Assembly: GCA_015056625.1 (NCBI GenBank) | Contig: SVFY01000018.1 | Span: 1 to 64,000 of the forward strand | DNA from: Butyrivibrio sp. | GTDB lineage: Bacteria > Bacillota > Clostridia > Lachnospirales > Lachnospiraceae | DNA: 64,000 bases | Direction of reading: 5' to 3' | In this document: piece by piece, positions 28,710 through 38,154 of the stretch | Layout: the number at the start of each line of letters is the position of its first letter | How positions within the stretch are numbered: position 1 is the first letter of the stretch | Position numbers and translations under genes: made by a program | Notes under the pieces: model-generated | Database searches by the model: none | What the model saw: the letters and a program-made list of their open reading frames with translations, nothing else | What the model was told of the DNA's origin: nothing

Positions 28710-30578
28710 TCAAACATTTTCAGGATGAAAGAAATCGTAGATTTCCCTGGCTGTTTTTTCCGGAATCTCAGGGACTTTGGCAAGGTCTTCCACGCTGGCA
28801 TTTTTAATATCTTCTATAGATTTAAAGCTTCGCATCAGAGCCTTTCTTCTTGCTGGTCCAATGCCAGGAATGTCGTCGAGGGAGCTCTTTACCTGGGACT
28901 TGCTTCGAAGAGACCTGTGGTACTCAATTGCAAATCTGTGGGCCTCATCCTGTATCCTTGTGATCAGCTTAAAGCCCTCTGACCTGGTGTCTATGGGAAG
29001 TTCTACATTGTTAAAGTAAAGACCTCTTGTTCTGTGGTTGTCGTCCTTGACCATTCCGCAGACCGGGATCTTTATGCCAAGTTCATCAAGAACCTGAAGA
29101 CAGATATTGACCTGTCCCCGTCCGCCGTCCATAAGGATAAGATCCGGGAACTTGGTAAAGCTTCCATACCTGGCATCAATATCCCTTACCTCAAGCTCCT
29201 GCCTTTCTTCTATTCCATGAAGGAGTCTTCTTGTGAGGACCTCGTGCATGCAGGCGTAGTCGTCTGGTCCTGACACTGACTTTATCCTGAATTTCCTGTA
29301 ATCGCTCTTTTTGGGTTTGCCTTTTTCATAGACAACCATTGATCCTACATTGGCAAAGCCGCTGATATTGGATATATCGTAGGCCTCCATTCTGTTAAGC
29401 CCCTTTATGCCAAGAAGCTTTTCTATTTCCTTGACAGCCCCAATGGTCCTTCCTTCTTCTCTTTTTATCCTCTCCTTATCCTTGGATAAAACAAGCTGGG
29501 CATTCTGGGCTGCAAGCTCCATGAGCTTCTCCTTCTGCCCTCTTTCCGGAACCGAGATGTAAACCCTGCTGCCCTTTCTCTGGGTCAGCCATTTCTCGAT
29601 AATGTCCATGTCCTCAATAGGCTCTGGCAAAAGAAGTTCTCTGGGAATGAAGGGGGTTCCAGCGTAGAACTGCTTTACAAAGTTCATAAGTATCTCGCTC
29701 TGGGGATTCTCAGAGACATGGGTCATATAAAAGTGCTCTCTGCCGATCAGCCTTCCATCTCGCACAAAGAAAACCTGGATGACCGCATCCTTCTCATCAG
29801 AAGCAATGGCAAGGATATCCTTATCTTCCATGGAAGAGTCTGTCATCTTCTGCTTCTGGGCCACCACCTTAACGGATGAGATAAGATCTCTGTATCTTGC
29901 AGCATTCTCAAAATCCAGCTCCTCAGAAGCTTTTTCCATTTTCTCCTGAAGGTCATTGAGGATAAGAGCATAGTTTCCATTTAAGAACTCCAGGGCCTTA
30001 TCTATCCTCTCCCTGTACTCCTCCTTGGAGATCTCTCCTGTGCATGGGCCGCAGCACTGTTTCATATGGTAGTTAAGGCAGGGCCTCTCAAGGCCGATGT
30101 CCCTCGGAAGCACTCTGTTACAGGTCCTAAGACCGTAAAGCTTATTGATAAGTTCTATGGTGTCCTTTACTGCCGCAGCACTGGTGAAGGGTCCAAAATA
30201 TCTTGACTTGTCCTTTTTCACAAGACGGGAGAAAAGGATCCTTGGGTAATCCTCAGATACCGTCACCTTAATGTAAGGATAAGTCTTGTCATCTTTTAAA
30301 AGGGTGTTGTATCTTGGGCAGTGCTCTTTTATCAGGTTGTTCTCAAGGACAAGAGCCTCTAGCTCCGAGTCTGTGACTATGTATTCAAACCTGGCGATCT
30401 GTTTGACCATCTGGTCTATCTGCGGGCCTCTTCCTATGTTGGCGCGAAAATAACTCCTCACGCGGCTGTGAAGATTTATGGCCTTACCCACATACATGAT
30501 GGTGTCATTTTCATCATGCATTATATAAACTCCCGGCTTATTGGGAAGTTTTTTAAGTTCTTCTTTTATATCAAACAT
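28710..30578 (-). CDS. uvrC: Excinuclease ABC subunit C
   Basis: The nuclease of nucleotide excision repair that cuts both sides of a lesion with UvrB; 622 residues. Domains in order: GIY-YIG ([19 protein letters not shown], about 15-95), Cys-rich region (CGPC, about 170), UVR motif (about 205-240), RNase H-like domain (about 370-530) and tandem helix-hairpin-helix ([11 protein letters not shown], near 580). The start at 30578 has no clear ribosome site; a TATAAT lies seven bases upstream, so a nearly leaderless transcript is conceivable. Confidence 0.96.
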   Translation of the reverse strand: MFDIKEELKKLPNKPGVYIMHDENDTIMYVGKAINLHSRVRSYFRANIGRGPQIDQMVKQIARFEYIVTDSELEALVLENNLIKEHCPRYNTLLKDDKTYPYIKVTVSEDYPRILFSRLVKKDKSRYFGPFTSAAAVKDTIELINKLYGLRTCNRVLPRDIGLERPCLNYHMKQCCGPCTGEISKEEYRERIDKALEFLNGNYALILNDLQEKMEKASEELDFENAARYRDLISSVKVVAQKQKMTDSSMEDKDILAIASDEKDAVIQVFFVRDGRLIGREHFYMTHVSENPQSEILMNFVKQFYAGTPFIPRELLLPEPIEDMDIIEKWLTQRKGSRVYISVPERGQKEKLMELAAQNAQLVLSKDKERIKREEGRTIGAVKEIEKLLGIKGLNRMEAYDISNISGFANVGSMVVYEKGKPKKSDYRKFRIKSVSGPDDYACMHEVLTRRLLHGIEERQELEVRDIDARYGSFTKFPDLILMDGGRGQVNICLQVLDELGIKIPVCGMVKDDNHRTRGLYFNNVELPIDTRSEGFKLITRIQDEAHRFAIEYHRSLRSKSQVKSSLDDIPGIGPARRKALMRSFKSIEDIKNASVEDLAKVPEIPEKTAREIYDFFHPENV

Positions 30579-30595
30579 ACTTTTATTATACACGC

Positions 30596-30644
30596 AAAAA
30601 CCACCAAAACGCTGACTAATAAGAGGATATCAAACGTTTTGGTG
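30596..30644 (-). terminator. Rho-independent terminator of the hexitol PTS operon
   Basis: Ten-base perfect arms (30602-30611 with 30635-30644) followed on the minus strand by GGUUUUUGC. It lies just past the last gene (HPr paralogue), between it and uvrC. Confidence 0.85.
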
Positions 30645-30699
30645 ATCTTTAAGAGGAAAAAAAGGATACTTGGGTTGGGGAGAGCCTATCTATATAGCT

Positions 30700-30957
30700 C
30701 TACAGATTATCTTTAAGATATCTAAGAAGAGCCTTAGCTGCCTCATCTTCGTCTTCTCCCTGGCAGCTGATGGTAAGGGTCTGTCCATGCTTTACGCCAA
30801 GACCCACAAGGCCAAAGACGTGCTTAACATCTGCGGTCTTATCGTTACCATGCGCCGTAATGGTCGATCCAAAGCTTTTGGCAAGCTTCACCAAGCCCCC
30901 TGCTGGAAGGGCGTGTACACCCTCAGGGTCTGTAATTGTATAATTAAATACCTTCAT
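30700..30957 (-). CDS. PTS-operon HPr paralogue (His15, no Ser46)
   Basis: An 85-residue HPr-family phosphocarrier. The phospho-accepting histidine is present: GVHALPAG with His15, but Arg17 of the HARPA motif is Leu. The regulatory position 46 is His (VKHVFGL), so HprK has no Ser46 to phosphorylate. The start at 30957 follows a GGAGG site; it is preferred over the longer frame to 30996. It is the last gene of the hexitol operon and may be a dedicated phosphate donor for EIIA there, insulated from catabolite control. Confidence 0.85.
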   Translation of the reverse strand: MKVFNYTITDPEGVHALPAGGLVKLAKSFGSTITAHGNDKTADVKHVFGLVGLGVKHGQTLTISCQGEDEDEAAKALLRYLKDNL

Positions 30958-31009
30958 GTATAAGCCTCCACTATTACACGAACTTCCAGATATCAAGAGA
31001 CTATGATGT

Positions 31010-31040
31010 CAAAAGAACTATTGGGGAAAATCCCCTTTTG
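31010..31040 (-). promoter_or_regulatory. Hairpin between the reductase and HPr genes
   Basis: CAAAAG (31010-31015) pairs with CTTTTG (31035-31040), enclosing a GGGG/CCCC element. It lies at the junction of the two genes. A processing or attenuation role is possible; no U-tract follows, so it is not a standard terminator. Confidence 0.25.
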
Positions 31041-31041
31041 A

Positions 31042-32304
31042 TCAGACCTCTACACCGAAGTGTTCAAAGAGGATCTTCTCTGCTTCAGGATTCCAAAGTC
31101 CTGCATGTGCCTTGCAGCTATCATCAAGCTTTTTGAACAAAGGATCTGTCTTTCCAAGCTCTTCAAAATCATCGATTGCTGTAAGTGGCATATCTATCTG
31201 TGTATAGCACAGTTTCTTTCCTCCAGGGATACTTGGAAGGTTGCAGGTAGTCTCAGCTACGCTGTCAAGACCTCCAACATGTGTGACCATAACTGAAGGA
31301 TTGATCTCTCCCTTTGCTGCAAGGGTGAGGGCCTCAAGAAGGTCATCGTTGTTACCACCTGTGGTTCCAAGAATATGTGTGCTTGTGTAATGTGCGTTAT
31401 AAAGGTTGATCTCAGACCTGAACTGATTGTCTGTAGGACCAGCAAAGAAGTTCATGCAGCCATCAAAGGCAAGGAGTCTGTCTCCCATCTCTGCAACACT
31501 TCTTACAGGAACATATACAAATACGTCATCATAGCCGTGTCCCTCTGTGATCTCCATGAGCTTTTCTTCTGCGTCACTTGCAGATGAGTTAAAGTAGATG
31601 AGCTCTACGCCCTTTTCTTTTGCAAACTCAGGACTGATGACCTTTGCTGCTCTTTCAAGCTTCTTGTCATCAAGATCTGTTACTACGATCCTCTTTGGTT
31701 TATTTTCAAATCTAAGGCCGTAGCTTACGGCGCCAAGACCCATAGGTCCGCATCCGCCCATGATAAGGATGTTTCCACCCTCTTTGGTTCCCATGGCATG
31801 GTTGTAATTCTGTTTGTTGGTGTGATAGTTTGCGTGGTATCCGCCAATGATGCAGCTCATTGGCTCACCAAGAGATGCCTGGTAGAAGCTCTCTCCATTA
31901 TAAGGAAGAAGTGCATCCAGCTCCATTACCTCGTGAGGCATGATGCAGTAGGTTGCATCTCCGCCGCAGAAGCGGTAAGAGTATCCGGGAGAATCAAGCT
32001 TGCCCTGATAGTTGAGGGCTGGCTGAAGTGCCCACTTGTCGCCTACCTTGTACTTATCCTTCCACTTTGCGCCAACTTCCACGATCACACCTGAGCACTC
32101 ATGTCCTGTGATGATAGGATTTACATCGATATCCTGAGGTGCTCTTTTGTGCTTCTTGCCCTGCTTTGCAAGCTTGTAGGTTGACATGCAGATACTGTCA
32201 CTTATTACCTTAACAAGTATTTCATCGTCCTTGATCTGTGGGAGCTCAAACTCCTCAAGACGAAGGTCCATTTCTCCATACATTCTAACTGCTCTGGTCT
32301 TCAT
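31042..32304 (-). CDS. Zinc-type dehydrogenase, sorbose-1-phosphate reductase-like
   Basis: A 420-residue medium-chain dehydrogenase. The GroES-like zinc domain contains the GHECSGVIVEVG block, and the Rossmann fold has LIMGGCGPMGLGAV. It resembles SorE-type L-sorbose-1-phosphate reductases, which interconvert a keto sugar phosphate and a hexitol phosphate. It takes the position that MtlD would hold in a mannitol operon, so the transported hexitol could be other than mannitol. The start at 32304 has an AAGGAG site inside the end of the EIIA gene; the stop of EIIA is one base upstream. Confidence 0.78.
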   Translation of the reverse strand: MKTRAVRMYGEMDLRLEEFELPQIKDDEILVKVISDSICMSTYKLAKQGKKHKRAPQDIDVNPIITGHECSGVIVEVGAKWKDKYKVGDKWALQPALNYQGKLDSPGYSYRFCGGDATYCIMPHEVMELDALLPYNGESFYQASLGEPMSCIIGGYHANYHTNKQNYNHAMGTKEGGNILIMGGCGPMGLGAVSYGLRFENKPKRIVVTDLDDKKLERAAKVISPEFAKEKGVELIYFNSSASDAEEKLMEITEGHGYDDVFVYVPVRSVAEMGDRLLAFDGCMNFFAGPTDNQFRSEINLYNAHYTSTHILGTTGGNNDDLLEALTLAAKGEINPSVMVTHVGGLDSVAETTCNLPSIPGGKKLCYTQIDMPLTAIDDFEELGKTDPLFKKLDDSCKAHAGLWNPEAEKILFEHFGVEV

Positions 32305-32305
32305 A

Positions 32306-32731
32306 TTATTCTTCTCCTTCAAACAGGTCACTGATCTCTTGTTCATTAAGTGTCAGCAGTTTCTCAACTCCGGCTTTGTCTGAAAAGCACATAGCTATCT
32401 TCTGGAGCACGTTTAAATGCTCATCTCCAACTGCTGCTATTCCAATTATCACTTTGACCTTTTCTGATGCACCCCAATCCTGGCCCTCTGGAACTGTAAC
32501 AAGCACAAGGCCAGTCTTTTTTATATGTTTCTTGGCATCCTCAATTCCGTGAGGTATTGCCAGTTCATTCCCAATATATGTGTTAAATACCTTCTCTTTA
32601 TCCAGCATTGCCTGAGTATAATACTCGTTGGTATAGCCCTGGGATGAAAAGATCTCACCTATCTTTCTGATGACATCCTCTTTCTCCATTGGCTTTTGGT
32701 TTAAAAAGATATTTTTGGTTTCTAGTATCAT
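32306..32731 (-). CDS. PTS sugar transporter EIIA (mannitol/fructitol type)
   Basis: A 141-residue EIIA domain that accepts phosphate from HPr and passes it to EIIB. The phospho-histidine is His61, in ELAIPHGIEDA, which fits the mannitol/fructose class. It is encoded between the PRD regulator and the reductase, as mtlF is in Firmicute mtl operons. Confidence 0.93.
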   Translation of the reverse strand: MILETKNIFLNQKPMEKEDVIRKIGEIFSSQGYTNEYYTQAMLDKEKVFNTYIGNELAIPHGIEDAKKHIKKTGLVLVTVPEGQDWGASEKVKVIIGIAAVGDEHLNVLQKIAMCFSDKAGVEKLLTLNEQEISDLFEGEE

Positions 32732-32744
32732 AATCCCTCCAAAT

Positions 32745-34781
32745 TCAAAGGCTACCCAGCTGCTCAGTGAAATATGACTTTAATATCTCCTGCAGTTTAT
32801 CCTGGATCTTCTCCTCATTTCCGCTTTTTATTGCCTCAAGGAACCTGGTGTCCTCTATGATAGCGCTGGACACCCTACCCAGCATTTCAGCATTCTGCTG
32901 CCTGTTGTCATCCACTGGCATTGTCATGCAAAGAGCTGCCCTTATTCCAGATAACTTCTCGTCTTTAAAGACTCCCTTTTCATCGACACCTGCTGTTACT
33001 ATCTGACACTCTTTTACCGCCTTGCTCCTGCAGTGGAAAAGAGCTATCCCAATCTCGGGGAAGAGCTGGCTCATGACCTGCTCCCTTAAAAGTATATCTG
33101 CTGTCAGTACAGCTGCTGCCTTGGATGTATCTGTAATGTCTGCGGCAAGTAGCCTTATCAGTGACTCAAGGGTCATATCTTCTGAAACCACCAGATGATG
33201 ATACCTCCTGATAATACCCTTTATCCTGGTTATAATGTTGTTGATCTCATCAAGCTGTCTTGTGAAATCATTGTTTTCCTGCCTTGCAGGCATTGATGCA
33301 TATTCATCAATCTTTACACTTATCTGTAAAATGTCCCTCTGTGTTATAAGAGGATTGACCAGGCAATAATCAACTCCCAGGTCATCTACTGCTACGCTTG
33401 AAATAAAAAAGTCTGTCCTTGAAACTGTATGAGGACTTATCTCGTCTATTCCGTACGCCTTAAGTACAATGTCCCAATCAGCAAAATGGCTCTTTAGCTT
33501 GGCCATCATTAGCTGCGCCACCCCAAAACCGCTGGCACAAACAACTCCTATGTTGACTGTGCGCTTCTTTTTCTTTCTGGAGTCGATCTTTTCCCTGGCT
33601 GCGCCAAAGTGCATGGCAAGATACCCAACTTCTGCATCTCCAGGAACAAGGCCCGTCTTTTCTGTTATTACCTCTGCTGCCCTCTGACAGTCCGCATAGA
33701 TGTCAGGGTACTCACTTTTTATCTCAGCGAGCAAAGGATTACTTATTGTCATTTCATTTTTCATGCGATAGAGCGCCGGCTCAAGATGTACCATGAGGCC
33801 TCTTATGAAGTCCTCTTCGTACCTGAGTTCTCTTGCAAAATCAGGTTCCATCACATCTATCATTCCATTGACGATCCCCATCAGCTCCTCGGTCAGAATA
33901 CCGCTCTCTCCGATGGCGTCGCTTGTGTAGTTCAGTTTTGCTCCCTTTATATGGAGCAGGATGTTGTTTACTTCCGACTCAGGGATCTCAATATCAAACT
34001 CTTCTTCAAGGGCCTTCGCAATGTTCTTGGCAATGTCATAGCCGTTGTCGAACCTTGCATCGTAGGTCTCCATTGAAACTAAAGCCCCTTCTTTTATCCT
34101 CTCGACTGCAACTGCAAGGTGGACAAGCAGCCCCACATATGCGTCGTTGGTAAGAAGGTGAAGATATGGCTCCTCAAGCCTTTCAAGAACTTTCTCAACA
34201 TCAGAGAGTATCTCCTCATTCATAAGAAGATATATGTTGTCGCCGGCATTTCCGCGCTTTTCATTCTTCATGTTCTCGGTGACAAATCTCTGCATGGCAG
34301 TTCTGTAGCTCTTTTCGCTGCCAGAAAGGGCAATGCCGTAGCCAGGTTTTCTGATGATACTAAGGTGGCATTCTTTTGCCCACTCACTTATGGCTTCAAG
34401 GTCATTGCTGATGGTGGCTTCACTTACACCGAACATGTCGCTGTAGTAAAAGAGCTTTTGTGGTTCTCTGTTTCTGAGAAGCTCCAGTTTCAGAAGCTCT
34501 CTTCTCTTTTCCTTATCAGAGACGATCTGATCCGAATGAGATTTCACAGCCTCAAGGAGCCTTTCCTTGTTTTCGGCGCTTCCTTCTATCTGGCTGCCCT
34601 CACCCTTTTTTCTTACAAGAGTAAGATCATACCCCTTTAGGATACCTGAAATGTAGTCCGCTTCTCGTAAAATGGTACGCTTACTCACACCCAGAGCATC
34701 AGCGACCTCACTGTCTGTCGCCGGCTGCTCTGCGTTTAGCAAATAAAGGATTATTTGTCTAATACGTGGTGTAAGTTCCAT
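32745..34781 (-). CDS. mtlR: MtlR-type PRD-containing transcription regulator
   Basis: A 678-residue activator. Two N-terminal helix-turn-helix regions (about 1-60 and 90-170), PRD1 (about 195-300) and PRD2 (about 305-410), an EIIB-like domain with CASGFGV (about 425) and an EIIA-like domain with ALFHCRSK (about 590). All four PRD histidines can be seen, in LLVHLAVA, ILLHIKG, LMVHLEP and LAMHFGA. In this family PRD phosphorylation by HPr or EII controls activity. It lies between the EIICB and EIIA genes; the name follows family and context, as the sugar is not proven. Confidence 0.9.
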   Translation of the reverse strand: MELTPRIRQIILYLLNAEQPATDSEVADALGVSKRTILREADYISGILKGYDLTLVRKKGEGSQIEGSAENKERLLEAVKSHSDQIVSDKEKRRELLKLELLRNREPQKLFYYSDMFGVSEATISNDLEAISEWAKECHLSIIRKPGYGIALSGSEKSYRTAMQRFVTENMKNEKRGNAGDNIYLLMNEEILSDVEKVLERLEEPYLHLLTNDAYVGLLVHLAVAVERIKEGALVSMETYDARFDNGYDIAKNIAKALEEEFDIEIPESEVNNILLHIKGAKLNYTSDAIGESGILTEELMGIVNGMIDVMEPDFARELRYEEDFIRGLMVHLEPALYRMKNEMTISNPLLAEIKSEYPDIYADCQRAAEVITEKTGLVPGDAEVGYLAMHFGAAREKIDSRKKKKRTVNIGVVCASGFGVAQLMMAKLKSHFADWDIVLKAYGIDEISPHTVSRTDFFISSVAVDDLGVDYCLVNPLITQRDILQISVKIDEYASMPARQENNDFTRQLDEINNIITRIKGIIRRYHHLVVSEDMTLESLIRLLAADITDTSKAAAVLTADILLREQVMSQLFPEIGIALFHCRSKAVKECQIVTAGVDEKGVFKDEKLSGIRAALCMTMPVDDNRQQNAEMLGRVSSAIIEDTRFLEAIKSGNEEKIQDKLQEILKSYFTEQLGSL

Positions 34782-34800
34782 TGCGTCTCCATTTAAATAT

Positions 34801-36204
34801 TTAAGCTTTCAGTTCCTCTGCCAGCTGATCGTACTCAGGTGCTGACATGAAGTTGCTGATTGTGATGATCCTTGCGTTAGGAGCACTGTTTTTTGCTCTG
34901 CCTGCAAGATCCTGATGAGTAACAACAATCTGTGCCTCTGCAGGGATCTCAGATACTGAAGCATGCTTAACATCGATATCTGATCTGCCTACATCTGCGA
35001 GTTTCTTCTTAAGTACTGTTGCACCCATTGCTGATGAGCCCATTCCAGCGTCACAAGCAAATACGATGTGCTTGATCTCTGCGCCGTTTGCCTTTACAAG
35101 GCTGTCTGCTGCAGTCTTAACTTCGCTTGCTGCAACGCCCTTGCTCTGTGCCTTCATCTCTTTCATCTGTGTTGTTGAATCCTCAAGGCTCTGTTTTGAG
35201 TTAGAGAGCTTGATGATAGGCGCTGCGATAACAAATGACACAGCTGCTGCAACTACTACAGAGAGAAGAACCATGAATGTTGATCCCTTAGGAGCCATTC
35301 CAACGTAAGCGATGATTGATCCAGGTGAAGGAGGTCCTGCAAGACCAAGTTTGAATGCAGTGTTGAAGATCATAGCTGCCACTGATCCACCGATTGTTGC
35401 AAGTAAAAGAAGTGGATTCATAAGTACATATGGGAAGTAGATCTCGTGGATACCACCAAGGAGATGTACGATAAGTGCTCCAGGTGCTGAATCCTTTGTA
35501 ACCTTATCCTTAGCAAAGAGCCAGTATGCAACCAGCACACCAGTACCTGCGCCAGGGTTTGTCTCAATCATGTAGAAGATTGACTTGCCAGCTGTAGCAA
35601 CCTGCTCTGCTCCGAGAGGAGTGAAGATACCGTGGTTGATAGCGTTGTTAAGGAAAAGAACCTTAGCTGGCTCAACAAAAACAGAAACAAGTGGAAGAAT
35701 GTTGTTGTTAACAAGTACTGCTACACCGCCGTTAAGCAGAGCAAGTACGCCGCCCATGAATGGGCCGATTACATAGTAGCCAAGGATTGCAAGTAAAAGT
35801 CCAAGGATACCAACTGAGAAGTTGTTTACAAGCATCTCGAAGCCTGTAGGGATCTTGCCCTCAACAGCCTTATCGAATTTCTTGATAACCCATCCAGCAA
35901 GAGGTCCTGCGATCATAGCACCCATGAACATTGTGTACTCTGTTCCGCAGATGACACCAATTGTCATGATGGCGCCCATAACTGCTCCTCTTTGTCCTCC
36001 TACCATTTTACCACCCTGATAAGCGATAAGTACTGGGAGTACATATGTGAGCATTGGGCCTACGATAGAACTAAGCTGTGCGTTTGGAAGCCAGCCAGTC
36101 TCAATGAAAAGAGCTGTCAGAAGTCCCCATGCGATGAACGCGCCAATGTTTGGCATTACCATTCCGCTTAGAAACCTACCAAAACTTTGTATTTTTTCTT
36201 TCAT
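34801..36204 (-). CDS. mtlA: PTS mannitol-type transporter EIICB
   Basis: A 467-residue permease that imports and phosphorylates a hexitol. EIIC (about 1-335) has the hydrophobic helices and the conserved NNAINHGIFTPLG segment, and EIIB (about 375-467) carries the phospho-Cys384 in FACDAGMGSSAMG. The two parts are joined by a charged, Ser/Ala-rich linker. Family identity with mannitol permeases is strong by layout. Substrate could still be another hexitol, since mtlD is missing. Confidence 0.93.
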   Translation of the reverse strand: MKEKIQSFGRFLSGMVMPNIGAFIAWGLLTALFIETGWLPNAQLSSIVGPMLTYVLPVLIAYQGGKMVGGQRGAVMGAIMTIGVICGTEYTMFMGAMIAGPLAGWVIKKFDKAVEGKIPTGFEMLVNNFSVGILGLLLAILGYYVIGPFMGGVLALLNGGVAVLVNNNILPLVSVFVEPAKVLFLNNAINHGIFTPLGAEQVATAGKSIFYMIETNPGAGTGVLVAYWLFAKDKVTKDSAPGALIVHLLGGIHEIYFPYVLMNPLLLLATIGGSVAAMIFNTAFKLGLAGPPSPGSIIAYVGMAPKGSTFMVLLSVVVAAAVSFVIAAPIIKLSNSKQSLEDSTTQMKEMKAQSKGVAASEVKTAADSLVKANGAEIKHIVFACDAGMGSSAMGATVLKKKLADVGRSDIDVKHASVSEIPAEAQIVVTHQDLAGRAKNSAPNARIITISNFMSAPEYDQLAEELKA

Positions 36205-36252
36205 AAGTTTTCCCTTCCTTTAGTATCGAATGCATCCGGTTGATTTAATCTA

Positions 36253-36281
36253 ATTCTATTTGTATGGGTTTGTAATTGCAA
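36253..36281 (-). promoter_or_regulatory. Predicted promoter of the hexitol PTS operon
   Basis: Minus-strand TTGCAA (36276-36281), a 17-base spacer and TAGAAT (36253-36258). The rest of the 202-base spacer holds the pyrG terminator and a small GTCAC/GTGAC inverted repeat at 36301-36318 that might serve MtlR. Confidence 0.5.
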
Positions 36282-36333
36282 TTCATACATCTTTAACTTT
36301 GTCACCGCTACAAGTGACAAGTCCTTAAGAGTC

Positions 36334-36364
36334 AAAAAAGACGCGGGGTTTAGCACTCCGCGCC
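36334..36364 (-). terminator. Rho-independent terminator of pyrG
   Basis: CGCGG (36342-36346) pairs with CCGCG (36358-36362), followed on the minus strand by CUUUUUUGA. It ends pyrG about 43 bases after its stop. Confidence 0.82.
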
Positions 36365-36406
36365 TTTATAAAATTTCTATAAAATTTATCGGTTTATTGA
36401 ATATTT

Positions 36407-38017
36407 TTATCTGTTATTCTCATGCTCAAGAGAAGCCTTGATAAATCCTGAGAACAATGGATGTGGCCTGTTTGGACGGCTCTTAAGTTCTGGATGAGCC
36501 TGTGTAGCCATGTGGAAGTGGTTTGAAGGAAGCTCGATCATCTCCACGATCCTTCCATCTGGTGACATTCCGCAAAGCTTCATGCCGTTCTGAACAAGAA
36601 CGTTACGGTAGTCGTTGTTTACCTCATATCTGTGACGGTGACGCTCTGTGATATTCTCTGAACCAAAGAGCTCATAGGCCTTGGAATCCTTGTCAAGTAC
36701 GCAAGGATATGAGCCAAGACGAAGGGTTCCTCCGATATCCTCAACACCGTTCTGGTCTGGTAAAAGAGCTATCATAGGATGCTGAGTGTTTGGATCAAAC
36801 TCGATTGAGTGAGCGTCTGCATATCCAACAACATCTCTTGCAAACTCAACAATGGCAAGCTGCATTCCAAGGCAAAGTCCAAGGTATGGAAGATCATTCT
36901 CACGAGCATACTTTATTGCAGTTATCATTCCCTCGATACCACGGTCTCCAAATCCTCCAGGAACGATAAGTCCGTCGACATCTGAAAGGATCTCTGCTAC
37001 ATTGTCCTCTGTTACTTCTTCGGAATCAACCCACTTGATATCTACAGCAGTCTGATTTGAAATACCGCCGTGCTTTAAAGCCTCAACAACGCTGATGTAA
37101 GCGTCATGGAGCTGTGTGTACTTACCTACAAGTGCAACTCTCACTTCATGCTTAAGTGAATAGAGAGTATCAACCATTGCCTTCCAGTCTGTAAGGTCAG
37201 GCTCTGGGCAGTCAAGTTCAAGACACTCACATGCTACCTGTGCCAGATGCTCTTTTTCCATTGCAAGAGGAGCCTCATAAAGGTACTCAAGGTCAAGGTT
37301 GTTAAGAACGTGGCTGCTTGGAACATTACAGAAAAGAGCTATCTTCTCTTTTGTCTCCTGATCAAGCTCAAGCTCAGATCTGCATACGATAACGTCTGGC
37401 TGAAGTCCCATTCCCTGCATGGTCTTAACAGCTGACTGTGTAGGCTTGGTCTTGATCTCCTGTGAGCAGCGAAGGTAAGGAATAAGTGAAACAAGGATGA
37501 GCATTGCATTCTTATGTCCCACCTCGTGCTGGAACTGTCTGATGGCCTCAAGGAAAGGCTGGGACTCGATATCACCCACAGTTCCGCCCACCTCTATGAT
37601 GGCGATCCTTGTGTCGTCGTCTGTAAAGTTTCTGTAGAATTTGCTCTTGATCTCGTTGGTGATGTGAGGGATGACCTGTACTGTGCGTCCGCCGTAATCT
37701 CCGCGGCGCTCCTTCTGAAGTACAGACCAGTATATCTTACCGGTTGTGACATTGGAGTTCTTGTCCAGGTTCTCGTCGATGAATCTCTCGTAGTGACCAA
37801 GGTCAAGATCTGTCTCAGTACCATCTTCTGTTACGAAAACCTCTCCGTGCTGTACAGGGTTCATGGTTCCTGGATCGATATTGATATAAGGATCGAACTT
37901 CTGCATTGTCACCTTATAGCCGCGGGCCTTTAAAAGCCTTCCAAGTGACGCAGCGGTGATACCCTTTCCAAGACCTGATACAACGCCTCCTGTAACAAAG
38001 ATGTACTTAACTGCCAT
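36407..38017 (-). CDS. pyrG: CTP synthase
   Basis: Makes CTP from UTP, ATP and glutamine; 536 residues. The N-terminal synthetase domain opens with the conserved VSGLGKGI loop and a [15 protein letters not shown] stretch. The C-terminal glutaminase domain has the nucleophile in GLCLGMQLA. The start at 38017 gives the conserved N-terminus ([11 protein letters not shown]); the open frame upstream is not homologous. A GGAGG site is about 12 bases upstream. No G-run is visible at the predicted transcript start, so Bacillus-type reiterative transcription is not supported. Confidence 0.97.
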   Translation of the reverse strand: MAVKYIFVTGGVVSGLGKGITAASLGRLLKARGYKVTMQKFDPYINIDPGTMNPVQHGEVFVTEDGTETDLDLGHYERFIDENLDKNSNVTTGKIYWSVLQKERRGDYGGRTVQVIPHITNEIKSKFYRNFTDDDTRIAIIEVGGTVGDIESQPFLEAIRQFQHEVGHKNAMLILVSLIPYLRCSQEIKTKPTQSAVKTMQGMGLQPDVIVCRSELELDQETKEKIALFCNVPSSHVLNNLDLEYLYEAPLAMEKEHLAQVACECLELDCPEPDLTDWKAMVDTLYSLKHEVRVALVGKYTQLHDAYISVVEALKHGGISNQTAVDIKWVDSEEVTEDNVAEILSDVDGLIVPGGFGDRGIEGMITAIKYARENDLPYLGLCLGMQLAIVEFARDVVGYADAHSIEFDPNTQHPMIALLPDQNGVEDIGGTLRLGSYPCVLDKDSKAYELFGSENITERHRHRYEVNNDYRNVLVQNGMKLCGMSPDGRIVEMIELPSNHFHMATQAHPELKSRPNRPHPLFSGFIKASLEHENNR

Positions 38018-38055
38018 TTTGATAATGTCCTCCCGGGAAAATGTAAATAGAAAGA

Positions 38056-38084
38056 TTGATAATTTAAATTGCATGCGATATAAT
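38056..38084 (+). promoter_or_regulatory. Predicted sigma-A promoter of ftsH
   Basis: TTGATA (38056-38061), a 17-base spacer and a perfect TATAAT (38079-38084). It starts near 38091, about 64 bases before the ftsH ATG. Confidence 0.75.
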
Positions 38085-38105
38085 TCGTATATCGTGGTGT
38101 AGCAA
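38077..38105 (-). promoter_or_regulatory. Predicted promoter of pyrG, overlapping that of ftsH
   Basis: Minus-strand TTGCTA (38100-38105), a 17-base spacer and TATATC (38077-38082), which shares bases with the ftsH -10 box. The two promoters could compete for polymerase. Confidence 0.45.
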
Positions 38106-38154
38106 TCTCGTGCTATTATAGCATAAGATAGCATTATATATAAAGGAAAAATAT

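Noticed and set aside
30578..30590. Leaderless transcription of uvrC
   Set aside because: TATAAT lies close to the ATG but no acceptable -35 is visible; noted only under uvrC.
38018..38154. Reiterative-transcription control of pyrG as in Bacillus
   Set aside because: No G-run at the predicted start and no terminator hairpin in the leader.
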